A program made the translations under genes and the position numbers. Shown here one piece after another: positions 7,743 through 16,710 of a stretch of 64,000 bases of DNA. The notes below the pieces were generated by a model. That model searched no databases. It saw only the letters and a list, made by a program, of their open reading frames with translations, and was not told the origin of the DNA. This DNA comes from an uncultured Rhodopila sp. (lineage in GTDB: Bacteria; Pseudomonadota; Alphaproteobacteria; Acetobacterales; Acetobacteraceae): positions 44,083 through 108,082 of the forward strand of contig CAINOE010000147.1 of NCBI GenBank assembly GCA_903851415.1. Reading direction: 5' to 3'. Numbering within the stretch: position 1 is the first letter of the stretch; every line of letters begins with the position of its first letter.

Positions 7743-10700
7743 ATGAAGTTCACACTGGAAACCTTATTCTCGCGTTGGATTCTGAGCTTCTTCGGCACCG
7801 TCCTGCTTGCCGTTCTGGTCTGGTTCTTCGGACCGCTGCTCTCGCCGTTGGAAAATTGGCTCGTCCGGCTGGCAATCGTTCTGGCCATGGTGGTCGTGTG
7901 GCTGGGCGCAAATCTGCTGCTCGATCTGCTGAAACGCCGTCGGGAAGCCTCGCTGACGGCAGGGCTGACAGCCGAACCGGCCGCCGGCACGGAAGCCGCC
8001 AAGACCGAGGAGGCGGCGGCGCTGCGCGACAAGCTGACCACCGCATTGGCTTTGCTGAAAAAGGCCCGCGGCAAGCGCGGCTATCTCTATGAACAGCCCT
8101 GGTATGCCATCATCGGGCCGCCCGGCGCGGGCAAGACGACCGCGCTGCTGAACGCCGGGCTGCGCTTTCCGCTGGCTGCCGCGATGGGACAGGACGCTGT
8201 CGCGGGCGTCGGCGGCACCCGGCTGTGCGACTGGTGGTTTACCGACGATGCCGTGCTGATCGACACCTCCGGCCGCTACACGACGCAGGATTCGGATGCC
8301 GCCGTGGACCGCGCCGGATGGGAGGCCTTCCTCGATCTGCTCAAGCGCACCCGCGTGCGTCAACCGCTGAACGGCGTGCTGGTCGCTATCGGCCTGAGCG
8401 ACATCGCCCGGGCCACGCAAGCGGAGCGGATTGGCCACGCCCGCGCGATCCGGCAGCGCGTCAAGGAGCTTGAAACGAAGCTCGGCGTGCGGATGCCGGT
8501 CTACCTGCTTTTCACCAAGGCCGATCTGCTGGCCGGCTTCACCGAGTTCTTCTCGGGCCTTGACACCGGCAGGCGTGCGAAGGTGTGGGGCGCTACGTTC
8601 CCGCTCGACACCACCGAAGCCGGGCCGGCCGGGCTGTTCGGCACCGAATTCCGCGCCCTGGTGGCAAGGCTCGACGAACAGCTTCTGGGGCGCCTGCAGG
8701 ACGAGCGCGGCGCCGAACAGCGGTCGATGATCGCCGGCTTTCCCGCCCAGGTCGCCACGCTGGAGCAGCCGCTCGCGGCCTTTGTGCAGGAGGCGTTCGG
8801 CGGCTCGCGGCTGGATCGCGCGCCCATGCTGCGCGGCTTCTACTTCACCTCCGGCACGCAGGAGGGCACACCGATCGATCGTCTGACCGGATCGCTGTCG
8901 CGCGCCTTTGGCCTGGATCAGCGCCGCCTGCCGAGTCTGCGGCCCGTGCAGGGGCGGAGCTATTTCCTCACCGGCCTGTTGCGGGACGTGATCTTCGGCG
9001 AGGCCATGCTGGTTTCCCAGCGCCCCGGCGCTGCCCGGCGTCGCATGCTGCTGCGCGCCGGGGCCTTCGCTGCCGTCGGTCTGGTGTGCGTGGCGGCCGG
9101 CGCGGCAATGTGGAAAGCCCGGAGCGATGCCGGGCGCGACACGGCCGCGCTGGAACAGGCGTTGGCGGCCTATGAAACAACCGCCCGGGGCATGCGCCTC
9201 GACCCGGTCAACGATGCCGACCTGCCGCGTCTGGTGCCGCTGCTGAACCAGGCGCGCGATTTGCCGTTCGGCATCGATCACCCGGATCAGGGCGGCGGTT
9301 TCCCGAGCCTCGGGCTGTCGCAGGATGCCAAGCTGTCGGCCGCATCCCGCACCGTCTATCGCCATGCGCTTGAGCGGGCGCTGCTGCCGCGGCTGATCTG
9401 GCGGCTGGAGGCGCAGATGCGCGGCAAGCTGAACCAGCCGGATTTCCTGTATGAGGCCACCCGCGTTTACCTGATGCTGGGCAGCAGCGGTCCGATCGAC
9501 CGCGGCCTGGTGCATGACTGGATGATGCTGGATTGGCAGGCGACGTTTCCCGGCGCCGGCTATGCGCCGCTGCGCACCGCCTTGCTGAAGCATCTGGACG
9601 CGCTGCTGGCCGAACCGTTGCCGGCGGTGCAACTGGATGGCGATCTCGTCGGCAAGGCGCGCGCGACATTCAGCCGGGTGCCGCTGGCGCAGCGGGTCTA
9701 TTCGCGCATCCGCCCCTCCGCCGCCGCGCAAAGCCTGCCGCCCTGGCTGCCGCGCGACGCGCTCGGGCCGGCCGGTGTCGGTGTCTTCGTGCGCGCCTCC
9801 GGCAAACCCATGGATGACGGCATTCCCGGGTTCCTGACGATCGACGGGTTTCATCGCGTGCTGCTGCCGGGCCTGGTGGATGCGGCGAAAAGCGTGGCAT
9901 CGGAAAGCTGGGTGTTGGGCGTCAACACTGAACTCGATCCCAATGGCCCGCAGATGGGCGCGCTCGAGCGTGACGTCATCGCGCTGTATGAGGCCGATTA
10001 TATCCAGGCATGGGATGCCATGCTGGCCGACCTGAATGTCGTGCCGCTGCGCAGCCTGTCGCAGGCGGCGCAGGATCTTTACATTTTGGCTTCGCCGCAA
10101 TCGCCGATGCGCGACGTGCTGGCCTCGGTCGCCCGGCAGGTGACGCTATCGGTCCCGCCCGCGGGGATGGCGGCGGCGGCGGGCGACAAGACCGCGGCGC
10201 AGCCCGCGGTCAACGAGCGGCTGTCGGCACTGTTCGGTTCGGCCGCGCCGGGACAGGCGGCGCCGCTGCCGCCCGGTCACGAGGTGGACGAGCACTTCAA
10301 GCCGCTGCGCGATCTGATTGGCAGCGGGCCCGGCGGCCCGATCGACCTGGTGCTGAAATCGCTCAACGACCTGCAGCAGCAACTCGCGAAGATGGCAGCC
10401 GTGCCCATCGGCGGCGCCGCGCCCGCGCCGCCTGCTGGCGATGACCCCGGGCTGGCGCTGCGGGCCGAGGCGCAGCGCCAGCCGCTGCCGCTGTCGCGCT
10501 GGCTGGGATCGATGTCCAGCAGCGGCACGGCGTTGCGCGGCGGCAATGCGAAGCAGCAGATGATCGTGGCCTATAACGGCACCGGCGGTCCGGCCTCGCT
10601 GTGCGGTTTGGCCGTGAACGGGCGCTATCCGTTCGTGCCCGGGGCGGCCAGCGAGGTGCCGATGGACGATTTTACCCGGATGTTCGCGCCGGGCGGTTTG

Positions 10701-11264
10701 CTCGATGGCTACTTCAACACGCAGCTCCGGCCGTATGTCGATACCTCCGGCAAGGTGTGGCAGTTGCAGCCGTTGGACGGCGTGGTCGCGCCGGTCACGC
10801 CGGCCGATCTGGCGCAGTTCCAGCGGGCGGCGGCGATCCGCGATCTGTTCTTCGCGGGCGGCGGCAACAAGCCGTCGGTGCGGTTCGACATCGCGCCGAT
10901 AAGCCTGGACGCCGGGGCGAAGCAGGCGATACTGGATCTGGACGGCACCCAGATCGTGTCGATCCATGGTCCGCCCCGGGCGACTCAGATCACCTGGCCG
11001 GGGGCGACAGGGATGCAGACCGTGCGGTTGTCGTTCGATCCGCCGGCGTTCGGGCAGCCGGCGGCGCTGCAGGATACCGGGCCGTGGGCGATGTTCCGGA
11101 TGTTCGGGCGGGCGCGGATGAAGCAGGGAGATTCGGCGGAGCGGTATACGCTGACGTTCACCTCGGGCGACCGGGAGGCGGTGTTCGAGGTGCGCGCGGG
11201 GTCGGTGCTCAATCCATTCGCGGCGGGGGTGCTGCAGGATTTCCGGTGTCCGACGGTGCAGTAG
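7743..11264 (+). CDS. tssM: T6SS membrane-complex ATPase-like protein TssM (IcmF)
   Basis: 1173 aa. TssM spans the inner membrane and reaches the outer-membrane lipoprotein TssJ, forming the membrane complex with TssL. Two transmembrane helices lie in the first ~60 residues. A cytoplasmic NTPase-like domain follows with Walker A GPPGAGKTT near residue 127 and LIDTSGRY at the Walker B position. A third transmembrane helix is near residue 445, then a long periplasmic part ends in the conserved C-terminal beta domain. The start at 7743 (MKFTLETLFSRW) has AGGAG seven bases upstream; the frame remains open 36 bases further but without support. Standard length. Confidence 0.95.
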   Translation: MKFTLETLFSRWILSFFGTVLLAVLVWFFGPLLSPLENWLVRLAIVLAMVVVWLGANLLLDLLKRRREASLTAGLTAEPAAGTEAAKTEEAAALRDKLTTALALLKKARGKRGYLYEQPWYAIIGPPGAGKTTALLNAGLRFPLAAAMGQDAVAGVGGTRLCDWWFTDDAVLIDTSGRYTTQDSDAAVDRAGWEAFLDLLKRTRVRQPLNGVLVAIGLSDIARATQAERIGHARAIRQRVKELETKLGVRMPVYLLFTKADLLAGFTEFFSGLDTGRRAKVWGATFPLDTTEAGPAGLFGTEFRALVARLDEQLLGRLQDERGAEQRSMIAGFPAQVATLEQPLAAFVQEAFGGSRLDRAPMLRGFYFTSGTQEGTPIDRLTGSLSRAFGLDQRRLPSLRPVQGRSYFLTGLLRDVIFGEAMLVSQRPGAARRRMLLRAGAFAAVGLVCVAAGAAMWKARSDAGRDTAALEQALAAYETTARGMRLDPVNDADLPRLVPLLNQARDLPFGIDHPDQGGGFPSLGLSQDAKLSAASRTVYRHALERALLPRLIWRLEAQMRGKLNQPDFLYEATRVYLMLGSSGPIDRGLVHDWMMLDWQATFPGAGYAPLRTALLKHLDALLAEPLPAVQLDGDLVGKARATFSRVPLAQRVYSRIRPSAAAQSLPPWLPRDALGPAGVGVFVRASGKPMDDGIPGFLTIDGFHRVLLPGLVDAAKSVASESWVLGVNTELDPNGPQMGALERDVIALYEADYIQAWDAMLADLNVVPLRSLSQAAQDLYILASPQSPMRDVLASVARQVTLSVPPAGMAAAAGDKTAAQPAVNERLSALFGSAAPGQAAPLPPGHEVDEHFKPLRDLIGSGPGGPIDLVLKSLNDLQQQLAKMAAVPIGGAAPAPPAGDDPGLALRAEAQRQPLPLSRWLGSMSSSGTALRGGNAKQQMIVAYNGTGGPASLCGLAVNGRYPFVPGAASEVPMDDFTRMFAPGGLLDGYFNTQLRPYVDTSGKVWQLQPLDGVVAPVTPADLAQFQRAAAIRDLFFAGGGNKPSVRFDIAPISLDAGAKQAILDLDGTQIVSIHGPPRATQITWPGATGMQTVRLSFDPPAFGQPAALQDTGPWAMFRMFGRARMKQGDSAERYTLTFTSGDREAVFEVRAGSVLNPFAAGVLQDFRCPTVQ

Positions 11265-11370
11265 ACGCCAGGTGCTGGCGCGCGATCCGCCGAACCGCCG
11301 TCGCCTTGTAGCGCGACAATCTGGATACGATTCCGCATTGCCTCGCTTGATCTGCTCCTGAGCGGCCACC

Positions 11371-11395
11371 TGTTGCCTCATCTAACTTGCTCCCC
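11371..11395 (+). repeat. Left terminal inverted repeat of the IS
   Basis: TGTTGCCTCA followed by 7 bases and TTGCTCCC. It is inverted relative to 13241-13265 and to the inner copy 13206-13227. Confidence 0.6.
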
Positions 11396-11421
11396 ACGGG
11401 TTTGCATCGGCGGGGGCCAAA

Positions 11422-12936
11422 ATGGGGCGGATCAGCATGGCGACACGAGACGAACTTGTGGTTGCGCTGACGGCACGTTACGCCGCGAGCAACCGGGCCG
11501 GGCGCGGACGCATCCTCGACGAATTCGTGGCGATCAGCGGTCTGCATCGCAAGCACGCGATGCGCCTGCTGCGTGCCGGCGGCCCCGGCCGACGCTCCGG
11601 GCCTCGTGCCGAGCGGCGCGTGTACGACGCCGCGGTGCGCGAGGCGCTGATCGTGCTCTGGGAAGCGTCGGACCGAATCTGCGGCAAGCGGCTGCGCCCG
11701 CTCGAGGCGATGGAGCGGCACGGCCATCTCCAGCTCGTGCCGGAGGTTCGCGCGCATCTGTTGGCAATGAGCGCGGCCACCATCGACCGTGCGCTGCGCA
11801 CGGTCAGAGAGCGGGCGGGGGGACGAAAGCGCCGGCATGCGGCGCCGTCGGCGGCGATCCGGCGCAGTGTTCCGGTGCGCACCTTCGACGGCTGGAACGA
11901 TCCGCCGCCGGGATTCGTCGAGGCGGATCTCGTGGCGCACAGCGGAACGACGGCGAAGGGCAGTTATGTGCAGACCCTGACGCTGACCGACATCGCGACG
12001 GGATGGACCGAATGCGCGCCGCTGCTGGTGCGCGAACAGAAGCTGCTGATCGAGGTGCTGAGCGAGATGCGGGCGCGGATTCCGTTCGCCTTGCTCGGCT
12101 TCGATACGGACAACGACAGCGTTTTCATGAATGAGACGGTGAAGACGTACTGCGATGAGACCGGCCTGGTGTTCACGCGGTGCCGTCCGTACCGCAAGAA
12201 CGACCAGGCTTGGGTGGAGCAGAAGAACGGTGCCGTGGTCAGGCACGCCGTGGGCTACCGGCGCTACGAAGGGGTCGAGGCCGCAACGGCGCTGGCGCGG
12301 CTGTATGCCGTGTTGCGGCTGTTCGTGAACTTCTTCCAGCCTTCGTTCAAGCTGGCCGGAAAGGCGCGCGACGGCGCGAAGGTGAAGAAAAGCTACCACC
12401 CGCCGGCGACGCCGTATCAGCGGCTGCTGGCGAACCCGCGCACCTCCGAGGAGGTGCGGCGCCGGGTGAGCGCGCTGTATGCGACGCTGGACCCGGTTGA
12501 ACTGCTGCGCGAGGTGCGCGCCGCTCAGCAGGCGCTGGTCGATATCGCCGACCGTCCGTTCACGGGAGAAGCAGGGGCGCCGGCGGCATCGACGCTGGAG
12601 CAGTTCCTCTCCGGTTTGCGTATCGCATGGCAAGCGGGAGAGGTGCGTCCGACCAGTCAGCCGAAGGCGAAGGCCAGGCGCGGCCGGAGGCGTCCCGATC
12701 CGTTCGTGTCGGTGACCTCGCAGATGCGCGCCTGGTTCGAGGCCGAACCGTGGCGGACGGCGGGCGAACTGTTTGAGCGGCTGCAAGACGAACATCCCGG
12801 GGTGTTTCCGGACGGGCAACTGCGGACGCTCCAGCGGCGGCTGAAAGAGTGGCGGCAGGAGCAGGCGCACAGGATGGTGTTCGGAGCCGAAGCTGCTGGC
12901 CAGCCGGTGGCGGGATCGGCGTTGCCTTCGCCATGA
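11422..12936 (+). CDS. DDE (rve integrase-core) transposase
   Basis: 504 aa; a second ATG at 11437 (MATRDELVVAL) is an equally good start. N-terminal helix-turn-helix region at about residues 10-60 (ISGLHRKHAMRLLRAGG). The catalytic core has the three acidic residues in order: FVEADLVAH (near residue 170), FDTDNDSVFMNE (near 232) and KNDQAWVEQKNG (near 262). The C-terminus is basic. This is an intact cut-and-paste-type transposase; the terminal repeats fit a complete element. I can assign the catalytic superfamily but not the IS family. Confidence 0.88.
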   Translation: MGRISMATRDELVVALTARYAASNRAGRGRILDEFVAISGLHRKHAMRLLRAGGPGRRSGPRAERRVYDAAVREALIVLWEASDRICGKRLRPLEAMERHGHLQLVPEVRAHLLAMSAATIDRALRTVRERAGGRKRRHAAPSAAIRRSVPVRTFDGWNDPPPGFVEADLVAHSGTTAKGSYVQTLTLTDIATGWTECAPLLVREQKLLIEVLSEMRARIPFALLGFDTDNDSVFMNETVKTYCDETGLVFTRCRPYRKNDQAWVEQKNGAVVRHAVGYRRYEGVEAATALARLYAVLRLFVNFFQPSFKLAGKARDGAKVKKSYHPPATPYQRLLANPRTSEEVRRRVSALYATLDPVELLREVRAAQQALVDIADRPFTGEAGAPAASTLEQFLSGLRIAWQAGEVRPTSQPKAKARRGRRRPDPFVSVTSQMRAWFEAEPWRTAGELFERLQDEHPGVFPDGQLRTLQRRLKEWRQEQAHRMVFGAEAAGQPVAGSALPSP

Positions 12937-13265
12937 CAGCTGCAAACCGCGGCATCAAGAGGTCCCGGCCCGGACAAGCCTGGCGCCGCGCGGGGGTCCG
13001 CCCTCAAGGACGCTGCGCGCCGCCTGCGGCGGTGGCCTTCGGCCATCCTTGACCGCGGACCCGCGCGGCGCCTTGAGACTGTCAGGCCGGGACGAAGAAA
13101 CGGCCTCTTTCAGCCGAACAAAGAAACATGATGGTTCCATTGCAGGAGAGGCCAAGTCCAACGGGAAGTCATACTTGGCGCAGATTGACAAGCCGGGGCG
13201 GCGATGGGAGCATCCTGGTGAGGCAACGCTCGCGCGCTTCGGGAGCATTCCTCGGTGAGGCAACA
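12937..13265. other. Non-coding right arm of the IS with a large imperfect hairpin
   Basis: About 330 bases without a credible gene. Bases 12982-13072 can fold into a long imperfect hairpin: GGCGCCGCGCG at the left arm against CGCGCGGCGCC at the right arm, reinforced by TCAAGGA/TCCTTGA, with a nested CCGCCTGCGGCGG. No T-run follows, so it is not a textbook terminator. Two copies of the right-end repeat follow at 13206-13227 and 13241-13265. Confidence 0.55.
13206..13265 (+). repeat. Duplicated right end of the IS
   Basis: Two near-identical direct copies, GGGAGCATCCTGGTGAGGCAAC (given here as its pattern: GGGAGCAT, CCT, GGTGAGGCAAC) at 13206-13227 and a version with two extra bases at 13241-13265. 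Each is inverted with respect to the left end at 11371. Confidence 0.6.
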
Positions 13266-13341
13266 CGATTCTCACCTTGATTGTCGCGCGGCAGTCGCCT
13301 GGCGAAGTTGACGCCTGTGGAGACCCGGGGCTTTCGCAGAT

Positions 13342-13650
13342 TCAACGCAACGGGTCTATGCCTGCGCGCTTGACGACGTGCAGCAGTTTCAGCGCGGCGC
13401 CGGTGGGGCGCCTTTCTCCGCGTTCCCACCGGCTGACCGTGTTGGGCGCCACGTTTAGGTATCCGGCGAGAACGGCCTGGCTGACGCCGGCTTTGTCGCG
13501 GACTGCGGCGATCTCGTGCGGGAAGAGCGGGGCAACCTTGGGAACCGAGTCCGGGCCGAGCATGCGGATCGTGGTCTTGCGCAGCTCGTCTTCGGTCATG
13601 GCGCCGATTTTTCGGAGGCCTTGCGCGGCCTCGACGATTTCAGCTCGCAT
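13342..13650 (-). CDS. XRE-family antitoxin (HigA/NadS-like) of a type II toxin-antitoxin module
   Basis: 102 aa from ATG 13650; the frame is open to 13698. A helix-turn-helix domain occupies residues ~40-95: KVAPLFPHEIAAVRDKAGVS, LAGYLNVAPNTVSRWERGER and RRPTGAALKLL, the classic XRE pattern. Such antitoxins bind the toxin and repress the operon. The gene follows the toxin remnant with an 11-bp overlap, the usual toxin-first order for this class. It lies directly beside the IS right end, so insertion and decay may have occurred together. Confidence 0.8.
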   Translation of the reverse strand: MRAEIVEAAQGLRKIGAMTEDELRKTTIRMLGPDSVPKVAPLFPHEIAAVRDKAGVSQAVLAGYLNVAPNTVSRWERGERRPTGAALKLLHVVKRAGIDPLR

Positions 13651-13885
13651 GCAGCGGTTGACGGGTGGCTTTCGAGGGTTTGGGGTCGCCGTTGTCATAG
13701 TCCACCTCCATCAGCTCGCCGATCGCCAGAGATGTCGCGATCATTGCATCGTCCGGGTCGAGGAGTTGGCGACCGGCGCGCCGCCATTCCGCGAGCTCCT
13801 CGTCGCCTATATTGCCGCGCTCGTTCTTGGCGAAACCGAACAGAAAGATCGCACGGCCGCCCTGGCGATACGCCAGGATTTTCAT
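13640..13885 (-). pseudogene. RelE/HigB-like toxin lacking its N-terminal half
   Basis: About 81 residues remain from an ATG at 13885. The visible part matches the C-terminal half of RelE/HigB-type toxins (LAYRQGGRAIFLFGFAKNER, then N-I-G-D-E-E-L-A-E-W-R). Family members normally have about 50 more residues before the AYR segment; none are found, and the frame meets a stop shortly upstream. It is therefore probably inactive. The antitoxin reading frame is retained. The break coincides with an inverted repeat at 13878-13914. Confidence 0.7.
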
Positions 13886-13914
13886 GCACGGTGTTGACCC
13901 GCCGTGATGAAAAT
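13878..13914. repeat. Imperfect inverted repeat at the toxin break point
   Basis: ATTTTCATGCACGG (13878-13891) is the inverse of CCGTGATGAAAAT (13902-13914) with a single-base gap, around a 10-base loop. It lies exactly where toxin homology ends. It could be an operator/hairpin or the end of a vanished mobile element. Confidence 0.5.
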
Positions 13915-14080
13915 ACAACTCACTGAGTGGGGGGTTTCAAGCAGCGGCGCCTCTGCCTTCCCGGGCCGGTTTGACGGCCTTGGCGCTGGCATCGCGCGGC
14001 TATGATTGTCAGGCTTGCCCGGCCCGAAGGGTTCGGCACGAAGTTCGAGGTGTCCAGGCTCAACCACGACGGATACCGGC

Positions 14081-15988
14081 CTACCGCTCCACCGTATCGA
14101 CCGCCAGCGCCCGCCCGGTCACCTTCGCGTTCCGCCGCTGCGCCGCCTCGATCGCCGCTCTCCAGGCTGGAACATAGGTCCCCGAAGTTTCGTCGTCCCG
14201 GACGATTCCCGTCGGGAACAGCGGCACGGAGGACGCCGTCGCGACGATCACGTCAGTGCCATAGGGTGGGCCGACCTCCAGGCGGTCCTTCGCGGACGTG
14301 CCCAGCCGCAGCGTGGCATTACTGCTGAACGGCGAGTTGGGCGCATGGCGGATCGGATACAGATGGGCAACAGTCCCGTCGTGCGAGAAATAATCCACCA
14401 GCAGATAGGACGGGAACTCAGGCGTTTTCACAGCCGGCAAGATCAGGTCGTGCGCCCTCAGGCGCGTCAGGTCGCCCTTGAGGGTCAATTCCAGGGACGG
14501 GCCGCCGGGTTGGGCGATCGGGCGCAGAACGTCGAACACGCCGCAGTAAGGACCGTCCGCCTGCCGCACATCCCAGGCCGGGTTGGCACCCGGGGCAGCT
14601 TCCCGCACAGCTTCACGGAGCGACGCTTCGGGCGCGCCGGCGCCGGCAAGGCCGGAAACGCTGATGCCTCCCTCCTCCGTTACAGTGAACCGGGGCAGTG
14701 CGCAGCGGGCCGAAAGGGCGAGGGCGCTTAACGCTTCGCGGATCGTGGGCACGTCAACCGGCATCGGAGCGGGCGGCGCGGATGCCGCATCCTCCGGAGC
14801 GACTGGCGGAGCGACGATTGCCGGTTCCGACGGCCTGGCCGTTTCGGGTTCGGACTGCGACGGCCCGGGCTGAACGATCGACGGCGCGGCATCGCGTTGC
14901 GCGCTGCCCGACGTCGCCGTGACGACAGGCGCACCAGGCGCGGATGGCCGCAGGGCGAACCAGGCGCCACCGCCGGCAAGTCCGAGCACGATGACCGCTC
15001 CGCCGCCCAGCAGCAACCGTTTCGAACCACCCGCCGGGCGCGCCGGCGGCACTGCGATGCGCGGAACCAGCGGTGGTGCCGGCGAGCGGGACGGCCGGGC
15101 GACCATGGTCGCCTCAGTGTCCAGATCCGCTTCGTCGCTGGCGAACCGGCTTTCGGGGGCCTCGAACGCCTGCTTGATCGCACTGGCGAAGGTGGCGGCG
15201 TCGGCATAGCGGTCCGCCGGCCGCCGCTCCATCGCGCGGGCCACCACGGCGTCCAGGCCGGGCGGCGCGGTGACGGAAATCTCCGACGGGCGCGGCGGCG
15301 TGGTGTTCAGCGCCTTGTGGATGATCGCCGTCAGGCCGCCCTCGAACGGGCGTTCGCCGGTCAGCAACTGATACAGCAGCACGCCGGCAGAGTAGATGTC
15401 GCTGCGCGCGTCGACGGTTTGCGCCATCAGTTGCTCGGGCGACATGTAGGCCGGGGTGCCCAGCATCGTTCCGGCCTGCGTCATGACGCTGCTTTCGATG
15501 CGCGCGATGCCGAAATCGGCCAGTTTCACCTGCCCGTCCTCGGTCAGCATGACGTTGCCGGGCTTGATGTCGCGATGCACCACGCCCTTGCCGTGGCTGA
15601 ACTGCAGGCCGGCGAGCACCTGTTGCATGACCCGGACGGCTTCGGAAACCGGAAGCGGTTCCTTCGTGTCGAGCCGTTGCTTGAGCGACTGGCCTTCGAT
15701 GAACTCCATGACGATAAAGGCGACGTCGTCCGATTCGCCGTAGTCGTAGACGGCGACGATGTTGGGATGCGACAGGCGTCCGGCGGCCCGGGCCTCGTTC
15801 CTGAACCGCTCCAGCCCCTCGAGCGCCTCGGGATCGTCGGTGTCGAGCAGGCGCACGGTCTTGATGGCGACCCGGCGGCCGATGACCGGGTCCCATCCGT
15901 CATAGACGATGCCCATGGCGCCGCGGCCCAGCACGCCGCGGATCTGGTATTTGCCCAGCGTCTCGGGGATCGCGTTGGTTGTGCTCAT
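14081..15988 (-). CDS. ppkA: T6SS serine/threonine protein kinase PpkA (TagE/ImpN)
   Basis: 635 aa. An N-terminal Hanks-type kinase domain covers residues ~12-270: LGRGAMGIVYDGWD (glycine loop), VAIKTV (ATP lysine), HRDIKPGN near residue 139, LADFGIAR, and GTPAYMSPEQ. A Pro/Arg-rich linker leads to one transmembrane helix near residue 325, followed by a periplasmic C-terminal domain of the DUF4384-like kind. PpkA phosphorylates T6SS components and thereby switches on assembly; the FHA protein reads the mark. The gene overlaps pppA by 4 bp (ATGA), giving matched kinase and phosphatase production. Confidence 0.93.
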   Translation of the reverse strand: MSTTNAIPETLGKYQIRGVLGRGAMGIVYDGWDPVIGRRVAIKTVRLLDTDDPEALEGLERFRNEARAAGRLSHPNIVAVYDYGESDDVAFIVMEFIEGQSLKQRLDTKEPLPVSEAVRVMQQVLAGLQFSHGKGVVHRDIKPGNVMLTEDGQVKLADFGIARIESSVMTQAGTMLGTPAYMSPEQLMAQTVDARSDIYSAGVLLYQLLTGERPFEGGLTAIIHKALNTTPPRPSEISVTAPPGLDAVVARAMERRPADRYADAATFASAIKQAFEAPESRFASDEADLDTEATMVARPSRSPAPPLVPRIAVPPARPAGGSKRLLLGGGAVIVLGLAGGGAWFALRPSAPGAPVVTATSGSAQRDAAPSIVQPGPSQSEPETARPSEPAIVAPPVAPEDAASAPPAPMPVDVPTIREALSALALSARCALPRFTVTEEGGISVSGLAGAGAPEASLREAVREAAPGANPAWDVRQADGPYCGVFDVLRPIAQPGGPSLELTLKGDLTRLRAHDLILPAVKTPEFPSYLLVDYFSHDGTVAHLYPIRHAPNSPFSSNATLRLGTSAKDRLEVGPPYGTDVIVATASSVPLFPTGIVRDDETSGTYVPAWRAAIEAAQRRNAKVTGRALAVDTVER

Positions 15989-16710
15989 GCGCCGGCAACC
16001 TCCACCACCACGGCGGTGACATTATCGGTGGTGCGCCGAACGAGGGCTTCAGCCACCAGGTTATCGGCGGCGGCGTCGGCGGTGCCCGCGCCAAGCAGGG
16101 CCGCGATGGCGGCATCGCCGATCACTTTGGTCAGGCCGTCGCTGCACAACAGGAACCGGTCGCCGGCGGCGACGGGCCCGGTAGACTTGTCCAGTTCCAC
16201 CGTTTCGGCCGAATCGCCGACGGCACGGGTAATGACGTTGGCGCGCGGGTGCCCCTCAGCGCCGGCTTCGTCGAGTTCTCCGGCATCGACCAGCTCCTGC
16301 ACGAGGCTGTGGTCGCGGCTGATTCGCTGCAGCACGCCGCCGCGCAGCAGATAGGCACGCGAGTCGCCGGCCCAGAGGCAGGCGAAATGGCCGTGGCGGA
16401 CGATCAGCACGACGACGGTGGAGGCGATGAGCACGCCTTCCCCCTTGCGAGCGGCCTGCTCATGCAGGGCGGCATGCGTCGCGCTGATGCGCAGGCGCAC
16501 CTGCGACAGCATTTCCTCGGCGGTGAGGGCGTTGGGGATGCTTTGCAGCGTTGTCGCGATCATCTCGGACGCCACCTCGCCGGCGTCGTGGCCACCGGCG
16601 CCATCCGCCACCGCCCACAGGCCGAGATCGGGGCGGGCGACGAACATGTCCTCGTTATGGCTTCGCCTGGTGCCAGGGTGGGTGACGGCGCGGCTGCGGC
16701 ATTGCTGCAT
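15985..16710 (-). CDS. pppA: T6SS PP2C-type protein phosphatase PppA
   Basis: 241 aa, single PP2C domain and no membrane segment. Metal-binding motifs are visible: RSHNEDMF near the N-terminus, VADGAGGHDAGEVAS, WAGDSRAYLLR, and LCSDGLTKVI toward the end. It reverses PpkA phosphorylation and so turns T6SS firing down. It is first in a two-gene unit with ppkA downstream (4-bp overlap). The start at 16710 gives the expected PP2C N-terminus (SRAVTHPGTRRSHNED). Confidence 0.93.
   Translation of the reverse strand: MQQCRSRAVTHPGTRRSHNEDMFVARPDLGLWAVADGAGGHDAGEVASEMIATTLQSIPNALTAEEMLSQVRLRISATHAALHEQAARKGEGVLIASTVVVLIVRHGHFACLWAGDSRAYLLRGGVLQRISRDHSLVQELVDAGELDEAGAEGHPRANVITRAVGDSAETVELDKSTGPVAAGDRFLLCSDGLTKVIGDAAIAALLGAGTADAAADNLVAEALVRRTTDNVTAVVVEVAGA

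Larger units (their letters stand above)
11371..13265 (+). mobile_element. Insertion sequence with rve-type transposase, family not resolved
   Basis: The unit is bounded by inverted ends: the left end TGTTGCCTCA at 11371 continuing to TGCTCCC, and its inverse ending TGAGGCAACA at 13265. Ten bases match perfectly; the inner TGCTCCC also matches when one gap is allowed. A second, inner copy of the right end lies at 13206-13227. No target-site duplication is obvious. It sits between tssM and the ppkA group and carries one transposase gene plus a ~330 bp non-coding tail. Confidence 0.7.

Noticed and set aside
7764..10100. Long open frame on the - strand opposite tssM
   Set aside because: Antisense shadow of tssM in high-GC DNA; His/Gln/Arg-rich translation with no recognisable motif.
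12982..13072. Rho-independent terminator of the transposase gene
   Set aside because: Strong hairpin but no following T-run.
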